A stretch of 64,000 nt of DNA from Cavenderia fasciculata (GCF_000203815.1 NW_004457735.1:2542001-2606000); one strand, 5' to 3'; positions 42,939 to 57,063 are shown, counted from the stretch's first letter. Notes: generated from the letters alone by a model not told the origin. Numbers and translations: made by a program.

Positions 42939-43433
42939 AACAAAACAAAACAAATAACATAATGAACATACATATAACCTAAACAAACAAATAATAATAT
43001 TTATATATAAATCGAATCCATCATATTTTTTCCCAACCAACTAATAATAAAAGTCCAAATAGAAAAAGATTTTTCTATAATCCAATCCATCAATCCATAT
43101 TTAAACATAAGATGTATATGTGGGGATTTGTTAGAGAAATGCATTGGAATCTTGCATTGGAATTGTGTGTACCAGCATGCATCGAAAATGTACTGCAGTT
43201 GGAGCAATTTTTATAAATTTCTTCTTCTTAAGATTTTACCAAAGTTTGCGACAAGATGTGATAACGACAAGCAGACAGGGCCGATCATTATTTAATCGCG
43301 TTATCGATTAGTTATTAAATTAAAGCAATCCATCTCATCGTGGTGCAAAGTAAAGACGAGTAGCAAACATTATCATTATCAACAAAAGTGTTAGCAAAGA
43401 GAATAGATAGATAGATAAAGTAATCAGCTGAGG
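42939..43433. other. Intergenic region, thiolase to RBR ligase
   Basis: No gene seen. AT-rich, with GATA/GATAA repeats near 43405-43420 close to the RBR start. Confidence 0.4.
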
Positions 43434-46400
43434 ATGAAGATTAAGACTACCAATGTAAACACCACCAATAACAATAATTGTACTACTAGTCCAACAACTC
43501 AATCACTATTTGCAGAGATTAAATATCCTGATATTAGAAAGAGATTAAATATTCGTTATAATGATGTATGTGATATAGAGATATAAAGATATAGAGATAG
43601 AGAGAGATAGAGATAGAGAGATATTATGATGGGACGTTAGTTAACCTATTCTTATTCTCTTTTTTTTTTTAAAGGAAATAACATCAATATTATTAGATCA
43701 TGAAAATTTCAAAGTAACATCATTGATTAATGTATTGGCTGAAAGGTTTCAAGTAGATGTTGCTATTCGTCCATTACTTAGATTGAAAACGGTTGAAGAT
43801 GGTGGCAGACGTATTATATCGTTGCAAGACAATTCAACCTACCACGATCAAATCCTCGTACTCTTTCAATCGACCATCAAAGAGTTGGAATCTGAACAAT
43901 CGGAACAAGAACGTATCAGAAAACAACAAGAAATTCTAAAGGCTGAAAGATTAAAGTTTGAAGAGGAAAATACAAACTATCGTTCAGATTCCAAATTCCT
44001 TCAAGACTCTTTTCAATTGATTCAACTTTACAAAGATCATACCTCTATCTCTGATTCTTATCCATATTGTTTACAATTTTTATTAACTTTGGATACTAAT
44101 ATTGGTAAATATATATCCATAACCATTATTGTTATTTTAGATATCTAACATTCTATTCTCTCTCTCTCTCTTTTAGAATATGGATATATTTTCATAAATG
44201 ATAATTTAAATTACCAAAACAATGGTGTTGAATTGAATGATGTTAGAGTATATTCACCAAATTGTAATGAATTTGCTGATTTGGTGAATGGATGGATCAA
44301 GGATTCAATCGATAGTGGATCAAAAGATATTTGTTCTATTATCAATCACACCTTTGAAAAGTTTAAACAACATTTTAAACCAAGTCAACCATATACATCT
44401 GTCAATGATATCAACCAAATATTCCCTTCAAATTTGAAATCTTTGGAAACTATTTCTCATGTATGAAATGATTAGAATATTAATCAAATATTAATGAGAT
44501 GATACTTACTAACTTTATTCTATTCTTTCTTATAGAGCCAATTCTTATTAAATATTCAAAAGATGATTGTTAATATTAGTGATTCATTGAAATTAAATTA
44601 TTCCAAGTCTTCACAGGTATTATACAAAAATCAATGGAATATGAGCAAGTTAAAGGCGTCGATTAGAGAGGGTGTGACAAAGGCAGAGGTTGAACAGAGA
44701 TTGATTGATCGTACTCGATTCAAACAATTGACATTTGGTGACAATGCCGATGAAGATTGTTCGATTTGCTACTGTCCATTTGAAGATCAAAAGAGTGTGG
44801 TTCAGTTGGCCTGTGGTCACAACTTTTGTTATCAATGTATGTCATCCTATATTATTGCTAGTGTAAGCGATGGAAATGGTAGTAGTTCTCCTATTTCTTG
44901 TATGGATAGAGAGTGTAACTATGTATTGGACATGGTCACTATCTTTAATATTCTCCTCAAAGATGACATTCGTTCATTTGCTCAACTCAATACAATGATC
45001 ATTAATGACGTTGCTTTATTGTCAAAGTCAAAATGGTGTCCGGGAACTGGTAACCGTACGTGCACACGTTTGTTGTTTGGCGCAGACCAACGTAACAACA
45101 TTCCATTTGTAGTGTGTGCCTGTGGCGCCAATCTGTGTTTGTTGTGTGGTGCAAACGATCCACATTGGCCATCGGCCTGTGTCAAGTCGCATACACTTGA
45201 TGGCGAGGTCGAAGACTTCCAATGGATCTTTCAAAACACGACTCTTTGCAGAAAGTGCACTTACCCAATCGAGCGTAGTGGTGGGTGCAACCACATGGTC
45301 TGCCAAAAGTGTCAGCACCAACTATGCTATATTTGCGGTGACGACTGGGCACCACGCCATTACGCCTGTATACCTTCCAAGGACAAAGCACTCAGATTCC
45401 GCTCTCTCCTCGAAAAGAGTGAGAGCGAGTCGTACTTTTCGACCGTCCTCTTTGCGCAACACAATATCCGTCGTTCCAACCCCTTTGGCGCACTCTTTAA
45501 CAACCTCTACGGGCTCTCTTACAAGGTAGCCGACAAGGACAAAGATCTCGTACTCCGCGCAACCCGTGTCGTCATGTCAATCATCAAAAACAAGTTTGTA
45601 AACGCCTCTGAAAAGGAGGATGCTTTTGCCGACTTGAGATTGATCATTCCACACGTTTACAGGATTAAAAAGGTCAGTGACGAGTTGCGTCATGCCAAGC
45701 TCAAGGCTGCTCAAGCCAATCTCCAAAGACCAGTTGATATCATCCGGTCCCTTGTCTGCCGCATTTCACTCAACGACAAGCCAAACGAGTTGCTCGACAC
45801 TATGTTTGTGCAACGCTCGTTCCCAGAGTTCCGTCGCGAGGTCATGGACATGGTCGCCGGTGCCACCCAAGGAAAAGTCGTCCTCTCTACATCGTTTAGA
45901 TTGTACAATCGTTTTGGACATTTGGTCAAATCATGGAATGATATTCTCTACAATGACCATCTCTTTATCACCAAAGATGATACTGAAACATTTGTTCAAC
46001 CAATCATCCAAGAACAAGTCGAAGAAGAAATCTCTCAAGAACAACTTGTCAAGAAATTAAAGGATATCAAATTAAAATCAAAAAGAGAACCAAATTCAAA
46101 TCAATCCAATCAATCCAATCAATCTCCATCAACTTCACCAACCAAACAACAACAAACACAAAAGAAGATTGATCCAATGATTTTAGTTGAAGCATCACTT
46201 TTGTTTGCAGATTTATACAAATTGGATGACGAACAATCTTATGACTTGGTTTCAAATATCTATCATCAAAGTAGTATTGCCATCAAATCAGTTGATGAAT
46301 TGATCAATTTGGTATTGGCTGAAAACATTGGTAAACAATTTAGCAGAAATGTATTTGCTGATCCAGAATCGGTAGAGTCAAAGGCAAAGGAAGAATTGAC

Positions 46401-46677
46401 CAAATTAATAGTGTCTGCAGATTACACTGAATTTGTTGAAAACAATATCGGACATATCGAGCAATGTTTGATCGATTGTAATTTCGATGTTCAACTCGCT
46501 CTCCCAATGATCCTATCCGATGCCCAAGCCGATGAATGTGCTCGTCTCCAACAACATTACGATGACCAAGACGAAGATGAACTCGACGACTACTTGGAAT
46601 ATGTTGACGAGTTGGAAAGCAACACTAAAATCCTTTACACCAGACCAAATCGTAAAGGTGCTGCTGATTTCTGGTAA
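43434..46677 (+). CDS. RBR (RING-IBR-RING) E3 ubiquitin ligase
   Basis: Four exons, 43434-43565, 43675-44104, 44177-44460 and 44536-46677, 995 residues. RBR ligases take ubiquitin from an E2 onto a cysteine of RING2 and then pass it to the target. Seen: RING1 at about 357-405 (DCSICYCPFE ... ACGHNFCYQC), IBR at about 450-500 (CACGANLCLLCG) and RING2 at about 520-552 (CRKCTYPIERSGGCNHMVCQ), whose Cys in GGCNHM (about 533) is the catalytic thioester residue. It is closest to the Ariadne/RNF14/ANKIB group by the RING2 pattern. The N-terminal 350 residues resemble a UBD/RWD-like region but I did not assign them. The long C-terminal 450 residues are helical, with a Gln/Asn/Ser linker and no ankyrin repeats. 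The splice sites were set by phase agreement. Confidence 0.92.
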
Positions 46678-47079
46678 ACTTTTGAATCAAATCAAATAAA
46701 TTGTAATAATAATAATAATAATACTTTGTACAACAAACAACTATACAGTTTGTTTTTTTTTTTAATCAAATCATCGATTTGAATACTCATCAACGCACAA
46801 AAAGTTGCTTTCTGATCCAAGCGTTGATGAGGGGTTTGACCCCCCATAAATGCTAAAATATCTTTTTTTTTCTCTTCTTCATTGAAAAAAACAAACAAGA
46901 CCCTTTGTTTGCGATTTTTCACATTAGCTTCCTCTTTTCTTTTCCGTTGGTAGGGTATCCCTCTTTGTCTTGTCCTGTATTCTCTTTGTTATATTATCTC
47001 ATTGTATATTAGATTTAGTTTGTTAGAAGTAGTAGTTATTAGAGTTGTTTGTGAAGATAGAGATAGATAGAATCGATCG
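46678..47079. other. Intergenic region, RBR to RhoGAP
   Basis: No gene seen. T runs near 46752-46762 and 46864-46873, and an (AAT)n run after the RBR stop. A CCCATAA word occurs at 46843-46849 but lacks the usual AA before it. Confidence 0.4.
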
Positions 47080-50000
47080 ATGGACAATCATAGTAGCATG
47101 TCGGCAGGGTCTGATGCATCAGTCTGGAGAACAGTAGCTAATAGTGCATTCAGTCCCCCACCTATTGTATCATCACTTTCATCACCCAACTTTTCAACAT
47201 CCTCATCATCTGCTTCAACCCCATCATCACCCACTGTATCATCACCAAGACATGATGGTGGTGAAGATTTCTTAGGTCAAGGGTATGAAAAATAGATTGA
47301 TATAGAAAGAAGATAAAAGATATTATCGTTATCAATCGTACTAATCATCATCATCATCATCATCATCATTATTATTGCTATACTATACTTAGTGCAGTAC
47401 CAACGAAAACAGTTATTATCAATATATTAAACAAGTTTTTAAAAGGAAGACCTGTGAAAGAAGATCTTGTACAATCAAGAGTTTTAAAGTCAGAGTTTCG
47501 TCCGATTGGACTTCGATACTCTGTCATTGAACTATTATGTAATCACTTGGAAAAGAATGCATTAGAGATTGAAGGTATCTTTCGTATCTCTGGTTCTGCC
47601 AATCAAATTAGAATATTTTGGTCTACTTTTGGATCAGGTAAGTCGACTATATTTATACACATACATTACAAAATATAGAGAAGCATATGACTAACAATAT
47701 CTGTATCTATCTATCTATCTATAGATAATATTGAATTCCCACCTGCACCTATAAACGAACATAATATATCGGGAGCACTTAAATTGTATATTAGAGAACA
47801 AGTAGAACCACTTATACCATTTGATGTTTGGTCTGGTTTTGTTTCAAATTTAACATCTAAAAGTATGTGTCAATAATAATAATAATAATTCATATGAATA
47901 TGAATTGATTGAATAACATCATACTTATTATTATTCATTTAGATTTAGAAATTGATTGTAATGCATTGATACAATTATGTAGTAGAATGACATCTGAGAA
48001 TCAAAGAATATTAAAGAGAGTGGTTCGTTTGATGGTTATTTTGGTTAGACATTCATCACTCAACAAAATGAATCCATTCAATATGGGTATTGTATTTGGT
48101 CCATCTTTATTTAAATCAAAGGTAAATATGCAACATACATAATATGTGACATGTGATATATAATATTGACTTTTTGTTTGTTATTTGTTTGCTATATAGT
48201 CTGATTCACCAAATATATTTAATGAAGCAAAATATTCAAATGAGGTGGTTACAATGATCATTCAAAATTATAATAGAGTATTTCCAGATTTGGAGGTACC
48301 CATTTTAGGAACTGAAACAAATACAGAGAATGAGTCCCCCGATGACAGTAGTAGTCATATCCAACCAATTCCAACTTCAAGTATTAAAGCAGTTGTATCG
48401 GCGGTAAACGCACAGACACCTGCCCAAAACAGGAGTCATTCACCTTTGACATTGACACCAATTGGTTCGACTACACCAAATAGCTCAGCTTCAAATTTGT
48501 TAAAGGAGGCTGCAACAAGACGTGCTAGTATTAGTTCGAATAGTGGTGGTGTTAGACGTGGTAGTAGTGGAAGTACAGGTGGTGGAAGTGGAAGTAATTT
48601 AGATCTATCATCAACATCATCACCAGACATTCATCCACAACTACTGGATGCACAACATATGGTAGATGAAACTAAATCATCACCATTGGCTCACATGAAA
48701 CCAACTGATTTCAGTATGGTACAACACCTTCGAAAGAAATTATCCAAAACCAAACAATTTAAAAACGAAGAGATATGGGACCACTTTTTATCGATCCGAG
48801 TACAAGGTAACTTGGTGCAAGCACAGAAACAATTCTCAACGATGATGAGTAGCAATTCAAGTGGACTATTGTCATCGACAATGATTGTAGACAAGAAAAA
48901 GAAAAAGGAAAAGAGCTCAGACCAAGCACTCAACAATGCAGCTGCCAATTCTGCAGCCATCAACTTTACACCCATCTATATATTGGTAACGTCGCGAAAC
49001 ATCTTTTTCTTTGACACACAAAACTATGCAATCGAATCGATTATTCCACACGAACGATTAAAAGAATTTGCTTTTGATTCTGTCAATCCAGGTCTCTTTT
49101 CATTCCTCGATTCTGCAACACATAGAATCTCTTATTTTTTGATTCCAAGATCAAAAATATTAGATTCTCTAACAAAATCTTTAGAAAGAGGTAGAGCTAT
49201 TGCTAAATTATCTGTAAGTCAAAAAAATATCAAATATATTAATATAAATAAGATTGTCTATTTATTTACTTATATTTCTTTTATTTTTAATTTAGAATAA
49301 AACATTGGCACATTTACAAGCAAGAAAATTTGCAATGTTGGAGAGTTCATCAACTCAAGGATTTGGTAAATTGGCAGAATCAAGACCTGTATTTGAATCA
49401 TTGGCAGCAAGTGGATTTAGTGAACTTGATGTTTGGGAAGGAACAGTCGATCTTTTAGAAGTGGTTAAAAAGTTTTCAAAGATATTGGTACCCGTCGATC
49501 CAAAGGCAGTTGTAGAATTCCTTTTACCAGGTATACCAGAGTTCAATGGCATCTATCGTAAATCATATAAATTGGATATCAACACATCGGTATTTAAGAT
49601 TATTTGTTTGATTTGTGAAAAGGCCAAATTGGCTCCATCCAAATTTGTTCTACGTACACTCAAAGGCAGAACACTCTTTGACAATGGATCACTTGCTCAG
49701 TATGGTCTCGGCACACTCTTTACCACCTGGCAACTACGTCTTATCTCCCTCGATTCACCAGAAAGTACTGGTAACTTTGTCGTTGAATTCCAATTACCAG
49801 ATTCACCAGAATTCAAAAATATGCAAAAGAAATCAATTAAAGTTGATGCTTATCAACCACTTAAAAGAGTAACTATAAATATATATATAAAATAATAATA
49901 TGAGATAGTTTAACTAATATTTCTTTTTAAAGATTATGAAAGGATTATGTGATAAATTAAGAGTACCAAAATATCATTATTATGATTTGATTGGACCTGA

Positions 50001-50937
50001 AGGACAAGTATTGAGCGGTGATGATATTCTTTCTAGTATAGGATTGGGTATCAAGTTTAAAACGTGCAAGATGAAGCTTCAAAAGAAGGTATTCCCAGTT
50101 GGAAAGGGACCATCCTACGACACACCCATCTGTCGTGCCATTGTAGAGGATATTACCGACGCGGTTTGGGCAAAATTGCAGGACCGTCACCGCGAGCGTA
50201 TCCGTATCTACTGCAAGCATTTGCTCGACTATATCGTCGATCAGACATTTGTCGAGATTTCCAAGGCCGAGACTGTCCCCAAGCGTGTCTCTATGCTCGG
50301 ACGAAACTCACGTGCCGAGTTTTATGCATTGCTAGCACAAAAGGAAGAGGAAGATCTTATCCTCCAAAACACAGATGGTTATCGAAATATGGTGATTCGT
50401 GCTAGAATGGTCGGTGGCACAGGCATTGATATCAATCCACCAACCTATCCATCACAAAATTACCCATTATTTAAACCAACCATGGTTAAACTATTGCCAA
50501 CTCATACTGGTGGCGGAGGTGGAGGATATGGTGGTGGTGGTATGGTACCACTGCCAAGAGGGTTGAATGGAGCTATCCCAACACTCCGTGATATCAAGGT
50601 GTCCAATGCCACCAATGCATTCATGAGTGAACTCAAGGATGTCCGTGACCACTTGAATCGCGGTGCTCAACAACAGGGCAATGGTGGTGCACCACTTGGT
50701 CAATCGATTTTAGCAGCCACCAACGCATTACGCCAAACCGAGAGAAAGTTTAAAACAACCATCATCAATAATAACTCGACGCAACTCAATTCCATCGTTC
50801 TCCAACTTCAAATGAAACCAGGTACTTCGAAATTGGTACAACAATTAAAGAGTAGAATGAATGAAGTTAATTTAGATTCAACCAAACAAATTAAAGAAGA
50901 AGATATTGAAGATTTAATTCCTTCTTCTTTCAAGTAA
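47080..50937 (+). CDS. RhoGAP-domain protein
   Basis: Seven exons: 47080-47282, 47393-47637, 47725-47862, 47943-48121, 48200-49213, 49296-49868 and 49933-50937; all phases agree, 1118 residues. RhoGAP proteins switch off Rho/Rac GTPases by speeding up GTP hydrolysis. The domain spans about residues 69-275: IEGIFRISGSANQIR carries the catalytic arginine finger (FRISG), followed by SGALKLYIREQVEPLIP and NKMNPFNMGIVFGPSL. Downstream parts are a Ser/Thr/Gly-rich linker, a region with YILVTSRNIFFFDTQNYAIE that has the look of a PH-like fold, a ubiquitin-like or RBD-like stretch (RKSYKLDINTSVFKIICLIC), and a helical C-terminus (TPICRAIVEDITDAVWAKLQ) with a Gly-rich insert. It is probably a cytoskeletal regulator. 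The target GTPase is unknown. Confidence 0.9.
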
Positions 50938-51720
50938 ATCAAAAAAAAAAAAAACAAAGAGAAGATCAATCTTCAACAACAATATTTGTATTATTATCCA
51001 CAATCCTCCTCCTCCCCTCCCCTTTACCAATTTTTAATATTATCCTTGTAGCAATAATAGATATCTATAACAATAATAATAATAACCGTAACCGTATATA
51101 TATAACATATTAATAAAGTAAAAGTATTTTTTAGTATAACCAACCAATAAAATATCAAGTAACACCTATTGTACTTTTGATCAAGGTCAGACTGAGCACA
51201 GATGAAGATCAAAAAAGGTCGATACCATCCGTTACGGAAATGCATCGACACTGGGCGAGTCGTCGACCTTTGGAAATCATTCCCAAAATAGAAAACAATG
51301 ATGCTTTTGGATGCAAATTTCTTTCATGAATTTTCATCTTCTTCCGCGCATTGAATGCATTGTTAACAGGCACCTGATTCTGTATTAGTTCTATAGCTAT
51401 ACTTTTACTCTCCATTTATTTATCTCAATTCCTCCTTGTATTATTATTATTGTGAGTATTCAAACAAACATAGACACATTGCAAAACACACATGTTCGCA
51501 ATTCAATTGAAACAATAACCACGCAACACGAGTCAGATGGATAGATTGATAGAAACAGACATAGAATAAAGACAGATTGATAGATTCACTCACTCTCTCA
51601 CTCCTCTTTTCATTCTTTCATTCAATTTCCATATTTACTTACTTTTTTTGCTATTGCTGTTAAATAGAACTCTATAGAGATTATTAGATTAGAAGAAGTA
51701 AATAGGAAATAAACAATACA
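50938..51720. other. Intergenic region, RhoGAP to citrate synthase
   Basis: No gene seen. An A run follows the RhoGAP stop; CTC and TCAC repeats lie at 51587-51610. A 68-codon minus-strand frame at 51209-51415 has no recognisable features. Confidence 0.4.
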
Positions 51721-53604
51721 ATGTCAGCACCAACAACTACAACATCAACTACTAGTACTACTACAGCTACTACTACTACTACTAGTAACAATAATAATAA
51801 TAACAATAACAATGATTCAGCACCACCATCACCAATCTTGGATCACAAGAATACATTCACTGTAACTGATAATAGAACTGGAAAGACATATACCATCCCA
51901 ATCAGCCATGAGACTGTAAAGTCGGTTGATTTCAGACAAATCAAGGAATTACCTTCTGACTTTGGTACAATGTAAATATCTATCACATGACATAGAAGAT
52001 ATAAGATATCGATGGATGATGTATGATATATCATAGTATTTAACATCGATGTTGTATCGTTATAATTATAGGATTTATGACCCAGGATATTACAATACAG
52101 CAGTTTGTAAATCAAACATTTGTTACATCGATGGTGAAAAGGGTGTTTTGGAATATAGAGGTTATGCCATTGAAGATCTTGCCAATAACTCTAGTTTTCT
52201 TGAAGTTGCTTATCTATTGATTTATGGTGGTTTACCAAATAATGTATGTAATAGAGCGCTTGGCTAGGGTTAGATTTAATTGTGTGCAAATGTCTAATCT
52301 ATCAATTATCTACTACTACTCATTCTAGGATCAATTAACATTATGGTCAACTAAAATTATGAATCATACATTTATTCACGAGAATTTGATTCAATTGATG
52401 AAATCATTCCGTTATGATGCTCATCCAATGGGTATGTTGATCAGTTCAATGAGTGCCATGTCAACCTTTTATCCAGAGGCTAATCCAGCTCTCCGTGGTG
52501 CCGATATCTACAAGAACAAAGCACTCATGAACAAACAAATATTCAGAATCCTTGGTAAATTACCAACTATTGCTGCATGTGCTTATCGTCATCGTATTGG
52601 TCGGTAAGTTGAAAACATTAAATTAAACATGTTATTGTTGATTGTCATACCTATACTTATACTTTTATCTAATGTTTTTTAGACCATACAATAATCCAAT
52701 TAATACATTGTCATTTACAGAAAACTTTTTATACATGTTGGATCGTTTGAGTGAAACCAATTACAAACCACATCCAACACTTACACGTGCACTCGACAAG
52801 TTGTTTATTATCCATGCCGATCATGAATTGAATTGCTCGACTGCCACTATGCGTCAAATCTCCTCGACGTTGGTCGACCCCTACACTGCCGTCGCTGGTG
52901 CAGCCGGTGCTTTGTACGGCCCACTCCACGGTGGCGCCAACGAAGCTGTGCTTCGCATGCTCGAGCACATTGGATCTGTCGAAAACATCCCCTCCTTTTT
53001 GGAACAGGTCAAGCAAAAGAAGCAACGTCTTATGGGCTTTGGACATCGTGTCTACAAGTCTTATGACCCACGTGCCAAGATTCTCAAGGATGTAACCAAC
53101 GAAGTGTTTGATTTGTTGGGTCGTAACCCTTTGATGGAGATTGCCATTGAATTGGAACGTCTTGCACTCACTGACAAGTACTTTGTCGATCGTCAACTCT
53201 ACCCCAACGTAGATTTCTACTCGGGTATTATATACAAGACTATGGGGTTCCCCACCGATATGTTCCCAGTGCTCTTCTCCATCCCAAGAGCTGCTGGTTG
53301 GTTGGCCCATTGGGTCGAGTCTGTCAGCGACCCAGATCTCCGTATCTTCCGTCCACGTCAAGTCTATCTCGGCAAGCGCGGACTCAAGTACGTCCCTCTC
53401 AGCCAGAGATCAGCCACACCCCAAGATGCCCTCTCTAGTTATGCATCTGGCATGTCCTCGCGTCGTCAAGTATCCGACGGTCTCCAAGGTGTCAAATACG
53501 ATGAAACCAACGCTATCCCAAAGACTGCCAACGGTTCAAAATCATCTCTTAGTCAATCTATTGAAGATTCATTTGGTTTAAATGATAAATTAAATATCAA
53601 ATAA
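51721..53604 (+). CDS. cshA: Citrate synthase, bacterial/peroxisomal type
   Basis: Four exons, 51721-51971, 52072-52243, 52329-52603 and 52683-53604, 539 residues. It condenses acetyl-CoA with oxaloacetate. Signatures: [19 protein letters not shown] at the N-terminal domain, [19 protein letters not shown] (His about 315), [15 protein letters not shown] (citrate-binding Arg) and NVDFYSG (catalytic Asp about 410). This is the bacterial-type enzyme that plants and dictyostelids keep in peroxisomes. No clear targeting signal is seen: the first 35 residues are Thr and Asn homopolymers without a PTS2-like motif, and the C-terminus NDKLNIK is not a PTS1. The symbol is assigned by analogy with the D. 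discoideum peroxisomal enzyme. The catalytic exon is GC-rich with C-ending codons. A C-terminal Ser/Asn tail of about 60 residues is extra. Confidence 0.92.
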
Positions 53605-54127
53605 TCTAATAACCAAACAAACAAACAATCTCTACTCTACTTACTTTTTTTAAAATCAAAAACACAAAAGAAAAAGAAAACAAAAAAACATATTAACAAT
53701 AATAAATATTTAAATTATATTGTATAATAATAGAATAGTTTGATTGATTATATGTTAACCAAAAAATAATGATATTAGAAAGGTAGGTAGGAAGGAGGTA
53801 TGCTCCCTTTATTTTAGAATTTAACAAAGATTCGATTTTTTAGCCAATGAGATTTATTACTTGTTGTTCCTCTTTTGGTTTTTTATTGATAAAAAAATAT
53901 TTTTTTTTCCAGATTTAAATTAATTTATTTTAAATTAAAAGAAATTGATGAGCGTTGTTGTTCAAAATATATGGTTCATATGACAACTCAAGTCTTTTAG
54001 TCGAAAGAATAAATAGGAAGGATAAACTACCAACCAACAATCAAAAGTAAAGAGATAAATAATAAAATAGAAAAGAATAATAAAGGTAATAATGTAAATT
54101 GAAGTTCAAAAAGTTAAATTAAAAAAA
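53605..54127. other. Intergenic region, citrate synthase to CorA-like gene
   Basis: No gene seen. Very AT-rich, with A and T runs and TAGGTAGGAAGGAGG near 53780-53796. Confidence 0.4.
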
Positions 54128-57063
54128 ATGAAAAAATCAAAAAAGTATGATAACCTTGATGACGAGGGGATAGAAATACACGATAATGACGATAATAATA
54201 ATAGACAGCAATATACATCACCTCCACGTAGTGGTACCACTTCTACAGTATCAACATATCAAGCTACTACTCCACAGCAACCTTCTGCTAGACCTACAGC
54301 ACATACATCTTTATTGAATCCAAATTATCAGAATTATCAGAATTTCCCTCAAATACCAATATCTGTTACTAGACCATCTTCTTCTAATAATAACAATAAT
54401 AACAATAATAATAATAATAATAATGGAAGTAATTTTATTTATGATTATACAGTTCCATCTCCAAAGGTAAGTTTAAATGATATATTTTTCATTTCATTGC
54501 AATTTATACTTACTTATATATTAGGATCAAAGTCATTATCAATTAGACCCAAATGTAACACCTTTGAATCGTAGAAGAAGAAGATTATCGTCAAATAGTC
54601 AACTTGGATTAAGTGTAAATAATAATAATAATAATGGTAATTTGGCAATACCTCCTAATACCTATTTGGTAGGTGATGATGAATTGAGTGACTATGAAGA
54701 AGAGGAAGACCCAGCAAACTATCCATCCCTTATTCCTCATAGTTGGGATAATGGTGCTTGTTGTAAACATCCTCCATCTGAACACATTAACAAGGATCAT
54801 ATACCATCTCATCACCATCAACAACCACATCATATTTCATCACACCCTCATCAACAACAACAATCAACAAGAGAACCTTCTAATTTACGTCAGTCTTGGA
54901 GTAGAGACCAAATTGAAAAGGAAGAGGAACAAGAAGTAGAAAAGGAAAAGATTCACGAAAAGGTACGAGCTTTAGAGTTGGAGGATGAAGAGGAAGAGAT
55001 TGCATGTTCGGTTGCACGATCATCTCTTATCATTCCCTTTCAATTCAGTAATCATAAACAGTCTACATCGTATTGGATCCAGAGTCTATTGGATAGACGT
55101 GTTGCACTTGTAGACGGTACAACCGTTCCTGTTTGGGAAGCTTTGAATGACCTACCCAATGAAATGGTAGAACTATCACGTCAATTTAGAAATGTGATTG
55201 GTGCTACCAATGTACCTGGAGTAGCAGCTGGCAGCGACTCTAAATCAACGTGGAGATGTAGACGTTTGCGTATGAACAAAAAAGCAAAGGACGGAGTATT
55301 CCCAAAACCAAAGTTATGGACCGTTGAAAGACGCCAAGACAAGATGAAGGATATCTACAAAGAGGTTCGTTTTGAAGATATCAATCTGTTAGTATTCCCA
55401 CTAGGTGTTGGTATTTTAGTTTTTAATATCGATTGGATGACTGAACAAGCTCACGTTCATCATGACAATAGCTATACCGACCGATCTGCTCGTACCTCTA
55501 CCGATCATCCAGACTTTGGTATTCCACATCACGAATCATTCCTCTTGGAAGAGTTTAGAACTTGGCTCTATATCAGTAAATTCCGTCATAAAGTTAAAAG
55601 TGTAGCTAGAGGTTGGAGTTTTGGTGATTTACCTGGATCCCAACATTCTCAACAAGACAAAGAAAAAGAAAAAGAAAAAGATAAGAAATCATCTTCATCC
55701 TCATCTCTATCATCTTCATCACCACCACAACAATCACAACAATTTCCAAATTATAGTCTATCAAATCCACATCCAAATCATCTTGATAGTTTGGGAAAGA
55801 AATTGACAAAGTCTTTGTATGGTGGTAGACCAATCTCTCTCAATAGTATTGCCAATTGGTTGATTTTGTTGGCAAGCGAGAAACCAAACTCTAATCCACC
55901 CTCTTCGGGATCATTGACATCACGTGTTGGTACTGGCGGACACGCCTACCACCACACGACCGTCATTCTCGACAAGAAACCATCCGAAGTTACTCTTCAG
56001 ACGTATCTGTTCCATTTGCGTCGTGCACTTGGTCAAAAGAATCGTCCTCCTCTTCAAAACCTCGACCCTTCCTCTTCACTTGGATCGAGTACACTCGACC
56101 GAATACTTGTTCCACGCATGAACCGATACATTGGTATCTCTAGAGAGGGTATTGTGTGTTTGACATGGCCAACGGAAAAGAGCGACCGTATCGGCATCCT
56201 CAACTGGCACCGCAAGTTCCAGGGAATCTATCTAGTACTATCACTACATGCACATGGAGAGCGAGCAGTCTTGGAGGAACTCAGTACCATGGCAAGTGTG
56301 CAAGCCGAGAATATGAAGCTTGAAATTGAACGAACTAGTATCGATGAATTGGCAACATCACGTCAACAACTCAAAGAACTGGCCACTCTAGTCGCTCGAT
56401 TCACCATTGGCATGTCGAGTGGTGACTGTGGTGGACAGAGCGAGTACAGTGAGTTCTTTTTAACCATGCGTCAAGTGTTTGGTATTCCCAGTCAGAGAAA
56501 AGAGTTGCGTGAAGAGTTGGAAGACACATTGGCATTGCTCGAGAATGACTATCTAGAGGAACGTCGAAAGGTCAAGTTGGACGAACAACGTGAGGAACGG
56601 TTAGACCGTGATCGTGGAAAACTGCAACGTTATAAAAAGGAAAATGCCAAATACCGTTATGAACTACTCATTACAGCATTCTCTTCCTTTACTGTACCAG
56701 CAGTATTATTGTCGTCGTTATATGGAATGGTATGTACACACACCTGACAGGAAATACAATAATTCCAGATAGATACTTTTTTTTTTTTTTTTTTGTTAGA
56801 TCCAAGATATTTCATTCTGACTAATAACCGACATTCTTACTCTTTCACTCTACACTTTTCATACTTTCTAGAACCTTGATGATTTACCCATCCTACCATT
56901 TTGGGGAATTCTTCTTATAATGATTACAGCTTCCTTTATCATTTTGACAGTATTTTGGTTTGCAAAAAGAGGTATTGTTGATAAGACAGCTGACCCTGAA
57001 TCACTTCGCCAACCATCTTCCTCCTCATCGCAAATGTCCTCTTCTTCATCCTATTCGCATTAA
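54128..57063 (+). CDS. CorA-like magnesium transporter
   Basis: Three exons, 54128-54466, 54525-56729 and 56872-57063, 911 residues. CorA proteins are pentameric Mg2+ channels with two C-terminal membrane helices and a G-M-N motif in the pore loop. Here the third exon joins to give SSLYGM-NLDDLP: G-M end exon 2 and N starts exon 3, so the motif is split by the intron. The first helix (about 827-849, LLITAFSSFTVPAVLLSSLY) and second helix (about 856-878, FWGILLIMITASFIILTVFW) flank it. The preceding long charged helix (LEDTLALLENDYLEERRKVK) is the family's stalk. The N-terminal 500 residues are low complexity with Asn, Gln, Glu and Ser runs. The family match in the cytosolic part is weak, so it is a divergent member. 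The membrane it sits in is unknown. Confidence 0.85.

Noticed and set aside
46843-46849. CCCATAA word as a second DUSE
   Set aside because: It is preceded by more C and not by AA, and no structured sequence follows at the expected distance.
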